NCBI GenBank assembly: GCA_050084985.1
Contig: JBITNC010000001.1
Span: 1,302,001-1,366,000, forward strand
Length of the DNA stretch: 64,000 nucleotides
Direction of reading: 5' to 3'
Source: Nageia nagi
Taxonomy: Eukaryota; Pinophyta
Positions 21,191-33,674 of the stretch are shown here, piece by piece (within the stretch, counting starts at the first letter, position 1; each line of letters opens with the position of its first letter). A program made the translations under genes and the position numbers. The notes below the pieces were generated by a model, which saw only the letters and a list, made by a program, of their open reading frames with translations, was not told the DNA's origin and ran no database searches.

Positions 21191-21530
21191 TATGGTTCCT
21201 AGGTAAGTGTTGTTGTTGTGTTAACACAAGAATATGATAACAATGATGAACATCCTATTACTTTCTTCAATCAAACTATGAATAGCTACAAAGAAAAGTA
21301 CACTTTTATCAAAAAACAAGTGTTGGCAATCTTGAAGGCCCTTAGCAAGTTGAAACATTATGTAGCTCAAAGTAAAATATTGGTCCTAACTATTCACCTA
21401 GATGTCAGGTCTTATATTATGCAAGGAGAGATGGTTTAAGGAAGACCCAGGTGGATCTCTAAAATCCTTAAATATGATGTAGAGATTCACCCTACCAAGC
21501 TTATAAGGGAAAAGATTTTGCAAATAGCTA
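21190..21530 (+). pseudogene. Element C RNase H (gypsy type)
   Basis: YAYGS, VVLTQEYDNNDEHPITFFNQ and EKYTFIKKQVLAILKALSKLKHYV match the gypsy RNase H (usual Y-T-D-A-S, HPIAFFSR, Y-x-x-x-E-K-E-x-L-A-I-L-x-x-L-K-x-F-R-H-Y). The Glu that is expected in the EKE motif is Lys here (KKQ). It directly follows RT. Confidence 0.78.
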
Positions 21531-21559
21531 GCAAGTGAAATGGATTAAGGAGGAAGAAT

Positions 21560-22875
21560 TATGTATTTCATAAAATAGGAAGATCCGAATGCAAGTCCTA
21601 ATGATGTAGGAGATTGGATGTCTTAGTTGGGTAAGTACTTTCGAACTAGAAAATTGCCTTCACATCTCAATGCTTCATAAAGAAGGAGATTTAAGATTCA
21701 CACCCAAAACTATATAGAGATAGATCAGGCTCTCTATAGAAGAAACCATGATGGGGTCTTGTTAAGGTGTGTGCCTTCATCCAAAATCACCTAGTTAATC
21801 AAGGAGTTCCATTTCTAGGGTTTTCAAAGGACATTATTTGGCTATACTATAGTAGGAAAAATTGTATAGGCAAGTTATTACTAGCCTACCATATTCCAAG
21901 AGGCATTTGCAAAAGCTAAAAGCTATGAGAAATGTTAGAAATTTGTAGGCTAGAGAAAAAATGTAGCTCTCCATTACAACTCATTATTGTATAAGAACCC
22001 TTCTAGTAATGGGGATGGATTTCATTAGGGTTATTAACCCTAATTCTTTAATTGGACATAAATGTATTCTCATTGTAACTAATTATTTTACCAAGTGGTT
22101 GGAGGCTGAAGCTATTAGAGAAGCAGATCAAAAAATCATTATCAAGTTCATTGAAAAACTAATAACCAAGTATGGCATCCCCTAAACAATTATATCTATA
22201 ATGGTCAGGCTTTCTTTGGAGATAAAGTATCTAAGTTTGTTTTGAAGTATGGTATTTACTATAAAGCTTCTTCAAATTATTATCCTCAAGGAAATGGATT
22301 TGCTCAATCTACTAACAAAAACCTTGTAAGAATCTTGAAAAAAATAATGGAGGATAAACCCCATTCATGGCACAAGAAGCTAAATTGGGCCTTATGGGCG
22401 AATAGGATTACTGTTAAATCTTCAATCAAAACTAGTCCTTATGTGCTTATATATGGAAAAAGGGCCCAATTCCTAGTTACATAGAGCTCCTAGCTTTGAG
22501 GATTGCTTAGGAATATAGTGGTGAGTTTGAATCATTACAAGTTCATATAATGAACTATTGCATCTTAAGGAATCCTGGGAAAAAGCTTATATCAATTTAC
22601 AAAGAAGAAGTAGAACTATAAAGAAATGGTTTGATAGTCAGAAAGCATCATTGAAAAGTTTCAAAGAGGGAGAGTTGGTTCTAAAATGGGATGAGGATAG
22701 GGCAAAGCTAGGAAAATATAAGAATTTTGAATCATTATGGTCCAAGCCTTATATAATAGCAAAATGTATTGCAAAGAATGCCTTCATATTAGCCAAGCTT
22801 GATGGGCATGAATTACTAATTATAGTAAATGGCCAACATTTAAAGCATTATCAACCCACATGGGTGGGGAATTAA
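21560..22875 (+). pseudogene. Element C integrase
   Basis: Pieces in order: a pre-integrase segment (QALYRRNHDGVLLRC), a decayed HHCC region (YEKC, KFVG), the core start (MGMDFIRVINPN, ILIVTNYFTKWLEAEAI, KLITKYGIP), NYYPQGNGFAQSTNKNLVRILKK with the terminal catalytic Glu replaced (A-Q-S-T-N for A-E-S-T-N), WALWANR, SIKTSPYVLIYG, and a C-terminal GEL-x-L-K-W ... LGKYKNFESLWSKPYII barrel ending with HLKHYQPTW at about 22860. The pieces lie in several frames. Confidence 0.85.
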
Positions 22876-23289
22876 GTTGAAATGGATATGCATTGCCTTG
22901 TCAATATTGTAAATATTTTTTAGTGTGTTTACTTTATGCATTTATTTTGTTTATTGTTCCAAGGTCCTAGTTTCCAACAAAGTCATGTTAGCATTTAATG
23001 AAGTTAGCTCAACCGTTACATTGTGCAAAGAATACTAAATAAGAGAGTATACATGATTCATATTTAATGAAAATATAAATGCATTGCTCATGCAAGGATT
23101 TGAAGGCATTCAAGATAAACTCTATATCCCCAAGTAATTAGTTTTAGTTGAGCACAAAGTTTTCTCAAGCAAAAAAAGTTTCCAAGTTTAGAGCATCCAG
23201 TATCTAAGTTTTTGAAAAGTGAGAAGTTTGAAAGCATTGTTGCAGTAAGAGAATCAATATTTGAGGGTATTTTTAGCATTTTAAAGCAA

Positions 23290-26200
23290 TTTAAATGTCT
23301 CATGCTCAAAGTAAGAATTTGAAGAAGTTCATTGACTTCAAGGAGCTATTATGGGATACCAAGATCACTATGAAGAATAAGAATCCAAAGGGCACAGCTA
23401 AAGGTAAGTGCCCAATTTTTAGTTTTAATCATAATTCACATTTACTAATGGGATTTGGCTTGATGTACTTCATCCCACATAGATGTATTCCTACCTCAAA
23501 GCTGATTGAATTGATAAAGGTAGCCTTTGACCCACTAGACAGGGTAGTTAGGGACTTGTAGGGCAAAATGGTTTTGAATTTAACTCCCTAAGCCATCGTA
23601 GCTACTTTCAACCCACTTGCATATCAAATAACCCCTATTTTATTATATCCTAACTTGTACAGAAAAATGTTTTTGAATTTAACCCCCCCAGTCATCGTAG
23701 CTACTTTCAACCCACTTGCATCTCAAATAACCCTTATTTTATTATATTTTGATATGAGACCTTCCCCTGTGGTGAGCTTGAAGGTTGTAAACTAGATGAA
23801 GAAATGTTCTACCATAGATTTCATGGAATTCCCACAAATAGGTGTCCCTATATCTCTTTTCTCCTAGCACCTTCAGTTGCTTCTATTTATGATTAGGATA
23901 GTGATGGGGGAAGAAACTGATAGATTTGCATCACCCACTCAACTAGCTATGGCTTACAGAATCTCCCATCCTTTTAACCCTACCATATTTGATTGGTCAG
24001 TAGTAATTTTAGATTATATCATAAAGAAGTCAACCATAATAGATGATGGTTCCCATTTTTCTTATGTACCATACATCATTTGGCTTTTCATCCATCAAAA
24101 CCTTAACTCCTTCACCATGTTATAATTGAGGAAATTTGATAGTAATGGAGATGTTAGGTTTGTGGATAATTGAAATGAAGAAATTAGGTCTTCAAGATGT
24201 TATTACTCATTTGTAGAATATTTCTTAGTCCTAGCCATGGTCTTGGTTAGCACACCACCACCCAGATTGTCAGAAGCTTCTAGGTCTTATTTGAGACTCC
24301 CTTAGTGTGAGATCAAAGATTGGTATTTCATGGAGAATGGGACTATTATGTAGTTATATGGGTATTTTGTTACTCCTTTTATATTACCCATACAGGTTAC
24401 AGATTGGATCTTTAGCATGGAGTATGCTCAATAATTGGACTACATAGATTCCAAATATGGTACTATGACCAAGAAAAGGTAGATCTACCCAATTCCCCAT
24501 TAAAGTAACAATCTAGTGCTTCAAGTAAGAGGAGGATGTGAATTATTGAAGAAAAAATTAACTATGTTGAAACTGAAGAGGTTGAATCAATACATGTTGT
24601 ATGATACAGAGGATTGCTTCCAGAAGAAAGTGAAATTGAAATGGAACCTACCAAGTTTCAAGGTTAAGTGGAGATCAAAAATTGAGAAATGGGGTAACAA
24701 AGGAGAGAATGAAGCCCTAATGCCCACAACCATGGTAACTAAGGATATACTCTCACCTTGGCTAAGTTTCTATGAAATTAAAATGAATGATGACCAAAAA
24801 GGGATGGCATTTCGAAGAACATGATAAAGCAGCTTAAAAGGAATAAGTGGTCTGCAGAGAAATTAACAGCTTTTAATCAGTACTAGATTGAATTTAAGAA
24901 TTAGTTTGCACCATTGGAGTCATACATGGATAATTTATTTGTGAATACGTGGCATCTAAAGCTTCTTGATGATGTTGATTCATCAGATGAAGGCTCTTCA
25001 AATGAAGAAGAAAGTAGCCAAAAGGAAGAGCCAGCCCAAGCACTAGAAGAGAATGTTCTAGAGAACTCTCCATAGAAGATTAAGAAAGTATATTTTTCAA
25101 AGAGAAAGGCTCAACCTAGCCCTTAGGCACGTAATCATAGAAGCATGTGAAATAGGCCACTACACATTTAGGTATGCACTCCATCACTTTGCTTCTTATT
25201 CTTTTACTTTAATTTCTCAATTAATCCTAATTGCATCTCCTTTGTTGGTTGCATCAATAATACCAATGCCAACTCCTTCACCTGTTGTCATACCGCTAGT
25301 CCCTCTATTTACATTAGCATCAAACATTGCCTATGCCAATCATACCTCAAGCACTTCCATCTCCACTCTCCACCTTAGCTACATAATCCATCATGCCTAT
25401 TGCTCAATTTCCCCAGCATCTATAAATCCACTTTCACTAGTAAACCTAGTCATCAATGTCAACTCGAGCCCAGCCCAAGCTAGCCCTTTAACGATAGTCA
25501 AGCAAATCATGTTAGCACCAATGTAAGATCTAATTCCCAATTCATTATTTATCACTATTTTTGAGTAGCAGGTGTCCATTAATGGAATAATGCAACAATA
25601 CTAGCAAGTGAAGGCTAATCAAGAGGCTTTGATGGATAAGCAACTTAAGAATATTCTTATACCAAGATATCTAGTAAGGCTTCTAAATTTTTTGGACTCC
25701 AAGACCAAGGTCATAGAGATGGCACTTGCTCATGAATCTCAAGAAGGTCTTGGGGACCTCACAACCATGAATATGAGCATCAATATAGACTTGGCCAATG
25801 TGCCTAGGTAAGATAAGAATGAGTTATTACAAACTACAGTTAACTTGAATATTTTTTAGGCCACCAAGCTATAAGCTAAGTATAACAAGGTGCTCAAGTC
25901 TAATGAGTCACTCAAGGAGTAGCTAGAGCTTCAAAATTCCAAGTAATAAGTTATGGATAATCAAATTGATGGGTTGAAGAAAGATTTGGCCAATGCTCCT
26001 ATAGCTGATACATTAACGAAGAAAGATGTTATGCTTGTTGAAAAAGATGTAGAGCTATGTAAGAAGGAAGCTACCATTATGATAAAGGACCAAGAGCTAA
26101 TGAATAAAGATACTAAAATTACATCAAAGGATGCAACCATTAGCAATCTAAATGCTAATTTGGCATAACTACAATAGCTTGTCCATACAAATAAAGTATA

Positions 26201-26900
26201 CAACGTATTTTTACTAAAGATAAAAGAAGAATTTTGGAAGTTAATCACTCTACACTTGAAAATGATGATACAATTTTGAAATCATGTGGAGATTTGCTTT
26301 AAAGGGTTAAATAAGCTCAGTGCAGAGGTGCTTAAGAAGAAACCTAGCTATGAACTACTAATAGAGGATGCCAAGAAGGCTATTGAAAAAATGAGCAAAG
26401 AATCTGATGAATAGTTAAAGGTTTTAAATTTAGGGAGTAGAATGGAGGTATTATCATGGATCAATCACCCTATGCAGGGGAAAGGAATCTATGATAGTAT
26501 AGAAAAAAGCTTGCTCAAATGGCAAAGCAAGATTGATTCTTTGAAAGGAGAACTGCAAGACATAGTGTCTTTGGGGTTACTAGTTTTGTGGAAGGTGGAT
26601 AAAACACCCATCCCAATATAGAATTTTTAAGCAAAATACAAAGGCTATGGTGGATAGTTCAAATGTCGATAGCTTAATAGCTTCATTCAATGAGAAAAGT
26701 ATATTGCAATTTTTCAAGTACTATGAAAAGATAAAAGTTAATCTACAACAATTCCTCCATACTCATAGGAAAATTTCATACAATATACCTAATTTAATGG
26801 CTTTGATCAAGTTTCAATTGAAGGATCTATCTAACATCCAAGAGAATTGGCCCAAAGTGTAGCAGTTAATCAATAGTTAAGTGATGTTTTCAAATGTTCT
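23290..26900 (+). pseudogene. Element C extra coding region downstream of integrase, unknown function
   Basis: Between integrase and the 3' LTR lies about 3.6 kb that behaves like one long decayed sense-strand frame, in pieces at 23295-23561, 23877-24125, 24516-24824, 25242-25526, 25608-25811, 25953-26168 and 26647-26862. Pieces link through stops that mostly stand for Gln or Trp. The first part is globular (FKELLWDTKITMKN, SHLLMGFGLMYFIPHRCIP, IVATFNPLA), the middle contains PTQLAMAYRISHPFNPTIFDW and a Ser/Pro/Thr-rich stretch, and the last part is Lys/Asp/Glu-rich with repeated KD or KDxxL spacing, probably coiled coil. I see no signal peptide or membrane segment, so it is not obviously envelope-like. 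I do not recognise the family. Confidence 0.55.
23563..23760 (+). repeat. 99-bp in-frame tandem duplication in the extra region of C
   Basis: Two copies, one from about 23563 and one from about 23662, share TTTTGAATTTAAC, CATCGTAGCTACTTTCAACC, CACTTGCAT and CAAATAACCC. The period of 99 bp is 33 codons and keeps the frame (LNLTP, IVATFNPLA, QIT in both). It predates most of the decay. Confidence 0.85.
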
Positions 26901-26961
26901 ACCTATCTAGGCCCCAAATTTCTTTTGATAAGGTGAAATTTTCCTTCAAAAGTCACTAGAA

Positions 26962-28631
26962 TGTATACTTATATATAATTCTACATTTTTTGGGAATGCC
27001 TTGAAGTTTATTCAATGTATTTGAAGCATTCTTTTGTAGTTGAGATTTTAGAGTTTTTTAAATGAAAATAAGCTAAGTATAAAGGGATCCAAGAAGAGAT
27101 GACATTTTGTAGACTAGTAGAGTTTCATTTTTGTCTTATCATTGAACATAAGAGATGATGATGTCATCAAAGAGGTTTGTGGTGTGCAAAAGTTTTATTT
27201 TGGTTCTTTCTTTTGAGCCTAAGGAGAGATGGCATCATGCGAAGTAGTGAAGTTTCATTTTTATCTTATCATCAGACCAGGAGATGATGTCATCAGAGAG
27301 GTTTGCAGTATGTGAAGGTTTTATTTTGGTTCTTTCTTTTGAGCCTAAGGAGAGATGAAATCATCTAAATAATTCAAAATTTCAAAGTTCACTTAACCTA
27401 GAAACCTCGAGAAGTAGTGTAAAAATGGCTAAATATAAGACACTTCTCGATGTAACTTCTCAGTGTGATGTCACCCAGAGCATAGAAGTTTCATTTTTAT
27501 CTTATAAATAGACCTAAGGATAGATGACAACATCAAGAAAATGTGCATCCCTTGAAGAAGATGGAATAGAGAAGAAATGGACCAAGTAGAAGATGACCCC
27601 TAAGGAAATATTATGGAGTGCAGAGATCCCTTTTTATTCTTACCACCAAGCTTGGAATAAGTGACATCATCAAGGAGCATTTGTAATTTTGGTTTGATTC
27701 AACATAAAGCCCCAAGAGAAGGAATAAGAAGAAAAGGCCTAGTATACAAATTGACATCCCTAGAATGACCATAGAGCTCCAGAAGAGAAGCAGATATAGA
27801 AGAAAAGGCCTAAAAAAGCTCATAATGTATTGGAACCATAGGGTAGCATCCAAAAACTTTTAAAATAACTTTTTACTTCCATATAAGTAGGAACAGTTAT
27901 AGAGAACCCCACTAGAGATGTAGACTATTACAGAGGATTCTAGGAAAGACACGAGCAATCAAAAAAATTCAGAAGACATAACTACGATCAAAAAGACTTC
28001 AAAAAAGAAGATCAGGCATATTGAGGCTTTTTTATGTAACCATTTGATCTTTTCAATTACATTATAGTTACTTTGGTTTCTATGTAAGTAGAGGTAGTAA
28101 TAAGGCAAAAGGGTTGGAATCCCTAGTATTGCCCCTTGTATTTGTTTTTGAAGACCTTTTATTTCCTCAACAATATGATACTATATTAACCTTTCTTTCC
28201 CAACACTTGTTACAATTGTTCTTAATTTGGTTATGTTGTGGTAATTGATGAATGTTTCCTGAATAATAATAGTAATGTGTTGGAATGTTTATGTCTGTTA
28301 CATGGTAAAATGTATGTTGAGAAATACTTAAGAGAGTGAAGGCTTGCTCGTGGCTGCTACACTAGATTCTTGCTAAGGTTTCACACATTAAGAAAGCCCA
28401 TGTTGAGCTAGTGATCTACCCTTTGCTTTATTCCTTGTTACTTTATCTCTTTATTTTAGTCCTTGCATTTTTACCCTTTTATTCCTTTTCGGTAACTTGT
28501 TCTTTATAGTTTATGCCCAATGTATAAAGAACTAGCCTTCTCCAGAGATTAGATTATCATGGATAGTCTATTCATAGTATCCTATTGCTAAGATTATAGT
28601 CAGCGAAGATATTACATAATCTTAATCAACA
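26962..28631 (+). repeat. 3' LTR of gypsy element C
   Basis: A 1670-bp direct copy of 15415-16897, with the same start and the end TCAACA. It contains an extra tandem copy of a segment with TTTTATTTTGGTTCTTTCTTTTGAGCC (about 27190 and 27310), which explains its greater length. TGATGTCA or TGACATCA motifs recur, for example near 27160, 27285, 27470 and 27665. No clear polypurine tract precedes it (TCAAAAGTCACTAGAA), probably through decay. Confidence 0.85.
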
Positions 28632-28636
28632 TAAAC

Positions 28637-28950
28637 AACATTACCAGGAAGAGTAGTAAAGTGGTTAATGTTGTTGCAAGAATTTGATATTAATGTAGTA
28701 AAGCAAAAGTCAATCAAGGGTCAAGTGATAACATATTTAATGATAGAGTTTCCTTATAACGATGGGATAGTGGTACTCAAAGATAACATTAACAAGACTG
28801 CTGCAAATGATGAGGTAAAAGGAAATTTTGAACCAAATTGGTTGGGCCTTTTTGTTGTTGTGGAGGCTACAAGATTAGGTGCATATAGATTATCTTTGAT
28901 GTATGGCAAAGAAGAACAAAAAAGCTTCAATATTATCCATATTAAATAGT
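28637..28950 (+). pseudogene. Gypsy element D, RNase H end fused to integrase C-terminus
   Basis: After element C, D resumes with VVKWLMLLQEFDINVVKQKS and KGQVITYLMIEFPYNDG, the end of a Tat-type RNase H. Without a stop this continues as DEVKGNFEPNWLGLFVVVE, LGAYRLSLM and SFNIIHIK, the C-terminal end of a gypsy integrase. The integrase zinc finger and catalytic core are missing between the two, so an internal deletion joined them near 28770, leaving a 93-codon open frame across the junction. Confidence 0.82.
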
Positions 28951-29931
28951 CTTATGCATAAGGTGCATGAGTTTATACCTAAAAGAATCAACGATGAATC
29001 TTAACAAGGTATGTGTATATTATATTTTCTTTAATTTCAATTTTGCTTTTGAAACGATGTTAGCACCATGTTTCTTGCTTGCCCATCATCGATGTCATGA
29101 TTTTTTTAAATATGAAATACAAAAAAAAGGTAAGCATAATGTCTTTGGATCAGGGACATAAAATGCTTGATCATTGATGGCCAATAATACAACTAGTGAG
29201 AGCTCACTCACTTAAATGTAAATCGATGATGCAACTATAAGTAAATACCCAATGGACAATACACCTTATTGTGTATCCAAAATGGTTTTGCTTACAAACT
29301 TAAAAGCATAATGTCTTTAGATTAGGGACATAAAATGCCTAATCGTTGATGGCCAATGATACGACTAGTGAGAGTTCACTCACTTAAATGTAAATCGATT
29401 ATGCAATCATAAGTGAGAATGTTGATATTGGCCCATACCTAATGAAAAATGCATTTCACTGCATATCCACAACTGCTACTAATGCAATCTTCTATCACTA
29501 GGTATTTTCTAATCTGGTTTTTCTCTACATGTTGAAATTTGTTTTCTAAGATTTAAAGCATCCATGTCATGACAACATAGGTGATATGTTGCTAGTGTCA
29601 TTTTTTCTACCTAAAACAGAGTCAAAATGCTAAAATACTTATCCTATGTATATGGATATGGCAATTAAAATGTCATACTTCATAGATAAAGAAATAATTA
29701 AGACTATACTGAAGTATAACAAGGGGTAAAATATTAAAGTATTTTATCTTGGCTACACCAATAAAAAAGACTGTTCCTAGGGAAACCAAACTAAAGGGGG
29801 CAAAGAAGGGGCCTACATCAAAACATCATGTTGCTGAGTAAAGAGATCAAAATTCTCAATTTTTTTTTCTACTATTCTACTTTGGGTATGTAACTCAATG
29901 TATTTCATTACACCTCTAAAGAGGGGCAAAA
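28951..29931 (+). other. 3' non-coding region of gypsy element D with 172-bp tandem duplication
   Basis: No coding signal. A direct duplication with a 172-bp period starts at 29134 and 29306 (GCATAATGTCTTT, GGGACATAAAATGC, TGATGGCCAAT, CACTTAAATGTAAATCGAT). The region ends in a purine tract, TAAAGAGGGGCAAAA (29917-29931), which serves as the polypurine tract of D. Confidence 0.75.
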
Positions 29932-30559
29932 TGTAGACACTTAAAAATGAATTCTCATTAATAATCTATTTTTATAGCATTAAGAGATATGTGTTCTAAA
30001 CAAGAGGGTTAAATATATACCCAAGACATTATATTTAATGTAATAGGACCACTAAATAATGTAAGTGGTATCAAATGCCCATAAAGGCACCATTAACTAT
30101 GTAATGTATGATGATACCAAGGCAGGGAGAAGATCTAGATGTGGCTATAAATGAATATCAAATATAAAGATTAACATATGAGTAGATCATCATCACCCAA
30201 ATAAGATACTTCATGCCTATCATATTTCCAAATAATAATGGTGTTTTGTAACATCACCTATTGGTTGATATGTTATTATCCCTTCATTGCATTTCTTATA
30301 TCATTGTTTGCACATCTGATTCTTAATGTTTCATGTCGTCATCAACATGCTAAAATAAGGAGCATCTACATCATGCATATGATGATAATGCTAAAAATGA
30401 TTGTGCAAAGGTACAATATGTGATTGATATTTGTTAGATCTGATAAGGTACATTATTTATTATTGCGATAAATGGTATATTTCATATGTATATTGCAATA
30501 TTTGGATTGTATAGGAATAATGTTTTCTTTATTACATCATGCATTATTTTCTATCTACA
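29932..30559 (+). repeat. 3' LTR of gypsy element D (end provisional)
   Basis: Starts TGTAGACACTTAAAAATG directly after the polypurine tract, a common plant gypsy LTR start. The end is set at ATCTACA (30559), the best TG...CA partner, but the 5' LTR is not in the window, so the end cannot be confirmed. Confidence 0.6.
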
Positions 30560-33500
30560 CATGGTTCCTGCAAATAAGCCATGATAATACCAGTTGAAGC
30601 TTGCTTGAGCTGAATGAAGAAGATCCTTCATGCAACGCTCCTACTACTAGCATGAAACCAACTCCAGCAACCCTCTAGGAAGACACCATACCACCATTGA
30701 AGCTTTGAGGACTGAAACAAACTAAGGGGGAAAGAGAAACGAGTAAGCCTTATAACAACAAAAGATGTCTATGCCCATAAGTTCTAGACCCACTGAGACA
30801 TAGGAAAATAACAAGACCATAAAGAACACCCCACCAGAATCCTTAAGCACCACTACAACACTAGAGATAGTAGAAAGAAAATAAAACTAAGCTACTCGAA
30901 CCCCCAAGGGAGCCTAACAATGCTGGCTAAAAAAAGGCCCTACCACCTCCCAAGAAAACTTAGGACAATAAAAAACCTAAAGAGAGTAGGGAGGCGACTC
31001 GTTGAGCTTAAACCCAAAACCCCAACTATGAGGCTTTGGGGAGCACCTAATAAAAGAAGCCCTGAAACCCTCCAATAGACTAACCAACAATGGGAGAGAA
31101 AAAAACCATTCCTCGCAGAGAACCAAATGATGCATAACAAGCCATCATCAATTAAAAGAAGCCCCCCTAAATGTCATTTAACCCTCTAAGTAGAGAACCA
31201 GATGATGCTTGATAAGCCATCCCCAATGGGGAGAAGCCCCCTCCCTTGAAACGAAGGCTTCACATCTCTAAAGAACCCATCCAAACCCTCCAATACTTAA
31301 CAAACGAAGCTCCAAACCATGACTAGACAATAAAAGAAGAAAAAGCCTTCACCGATAACCCACCAACCAAAGACAACCCTCGAGGGATGCTCTCCTTGGC
31401 TGTGACTCCACACAACTCTTGTGTAGGCTAGGGAAAGGCCACAAACAATGAAGGGAGCTCAATCTTCGCAAGGACTCCTCCATCCCTGAGCATAGCCTCT
31501 GATGATTCCTCCTTAATGAAGATGGGGAGCTCAACAAAGAGAGTGAGCCCTCCATTGTCAAATACCGAAACCTCCTCTATAAAACCTAGGTCAACCGCTA
31601 GCTAAGACCCCTTGCCTTCAAAACCTAAACCACTCCCATTTACCGTTAACCGGGTGCTACCAGGATCATCTTCCAAAAATGAATTTGAAGCATCCTCTTT
31701 ACCTGGGTCGTCATCATGTCTAAACCATCTTTGCCTCCTTCAACAAAACCATCTCAACCTTTGTAAATCTTACTAGAACGAATCACATCTATCTTCCCCA
31801 AAACAAACTGAAACCCTAACAAAACTATTTTTTAAGATTTATATTCTTCAAAATAGATTATTTCAAAAAAATAATTTGTAAAAATGATTTCATCCCAAAA
31901 AAAAAATCTAAATCAAAACACAATAAATACTATTTTCTTTTAATAAAGAATCATAACATTCTATCCTATCATTTCGTTGTTAACAATAAAAAAATATAAA
32001 TTTACCTAGCGATCTATATAATTCTATCTTTCAAAGAGATATTAACTTTCTAACATTTCTACTACGAATTAAAAGTTCAAAGGACAAACTCTACCTCTTC
32101 CATACAAACACCAGTGAGAATGAGGAAGACCTAAAAGCTTGTGGTTCCGAAACGCTATCTTCAAAGTGAACGTCTTCTTTACTTGATATGCCTTCACCTA
32201 ACTTTACTAACAGGTAATATATGTCATTTCAGTTGGTTAAATGTAATTACTCTGAATCATTTTTATAATAAGGACAGTATTAACAAAGTAGAAAGGTGTG
32301 AGTTAATACATACGATGAGTATATTTCAATTCAGTACCCTAACCTCAATATAGTCAAATGTTGATGAATAAAACCCTAACCCTAATCCTAGGCCTTTAAA
32401 TTCAGCTTTTTCTTTGAGTTTCAATTCATAAATTCGTCGGTTTCTATGTTGAGCAATGCTCCCACAGAACTTGACATGTCTTCACAGGCGTATTCGTTTA
32501 GGTTTTCATAATTAGGGTTTCATTTCTTCTGCAGTGTAGTAATGGCCGGGGATGAGTCAGAAAATCACACACCATCTTTCGGAGCTTATTGGCCATACAG
32601 GCCATGCTGATTTGTCTGCAAATCTGAGGCCATTTAGCATGAAATAAAATTGCGGAATATAGGTACATGTTTTACGATTTAGTGTCGTCTTTTGTGGTCA
32701 CCTCGTCTTTAGTTGTTTATATTGAGTTTTTATTTACAACCCTGGTAAAAAGCGAAGGACGGTGAAAAAATTGTGAGCCGTTCTTTTGTCAATCTCGGGG
32801 AAATTACTTGCATTGTCAAATGGGTGGATCGCTGTAGGTTATGCCTATAACAGTTGGTCCAATCCACAATGCAACATGATTTGGCCGTATGTGCAAGATT
32901 GAGATTCTTCTGTTCTTCGAAATCGAAGTTATGCAAATAGGGTATGAGAAAAACAAAGTTTGGGCATTGGGATTAAAAGTTGAAGGGCATTATCGGGGGT
33001 TCGATTGTTTGATAGGTTTTTAAGGAATTCATGTAGTGTATTTTATGCTTGTTTTGAAAGAATCATGTGAATTTCATCGACTACTACAATTGACGTTCTG
33101 AGCTTACTAAGCATTCATTGAGAATATAAACTGTGTAGGTTGTAGGGTTTATATAACTTAACACATTGATACGCATAAGAGTCTCTGTATGTCAGAAAGC
33201 TATCGGTATGAATAATGTGCTAGGTGCACCTAAAGCCATTTTGTAAAATTGGAGCTTGTGGAGTCGTCTTAAGGTTGGGTACTTGAAGTTCTCCGTTGGT
33301 TGTTCAACTCTCGTGCAGCCAATAGGTTTCAGCATTCTAAAAAGCTTTCAAGGGCCCATGGTATATGAATTGCCAAGTTGACTTGAGCTATTTCCATTGG
33401 CAGAGATTTGATAGCTCTAGTAGAGTTGCATCGTCTATAGTAGAGAGGGAAGCCCAAATATTAGTGATTATTTGTATCTAAAATCTCGTGTAGTAATGTG

Positions 33501-33674
33501 TGGGCCCTTGAAGATGTGATTGTTCAGCTTTATCCACATTGCAGGGGATCATCGTCGGAGCTGCGTTCCATATGATCAATGTGACTTTCCAGTGCCTAGG
33601 GTACTCACACGAGTGTACATGATTTCCTATGTTGTTTGAGGTAACCCATGAGAAGAAGAAAATGTGAAATTTTT
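30560..33674. other. Gene-poor stretch, unassigned
   Basis: The first part (30600-31800) is C-rich and G-poor on the plus strand with many short Pro-coding runs; read on the minus strand it resembles LINE untranslated sequence but no domain is recognisable. From about 31800 it becomes AT-rich. At 32500-32660 a plant-gene-like segment occurs: a pyrimidine tract ending TTCTTCTGCAG, then ATGGCCGGGGATGAGTCAG with a 22-codon frame (MAGDESENH...) and no continuation that I can follow. I do not call a gene. Confidence 0.4.

Larger units (their letters stand above)
15415..28631 (+). mobile_element. Ty3/gypsy retrotransposon C (Tat-like), about 13.2 kb, nested in D
   Basis: Two direct LTRs (15415-16897 and 26962-28631) flank a 10.1-kb internal region coding for Gag, protease, an extra RNase H, RT, RNase H, integrase and a long downstream region of unknown type. 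Putative target duplication TAAAT (15410-15414) and TAAAC (28632-28636) has one mismatch. RT before integrase assigns it to Ty3/gypsy; the Tat lineage is suggested by the protease region, the second RNase H and the size. All frames are broken by stops and indels, so it is old and non-autonomous now. Confidence 0.88.
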
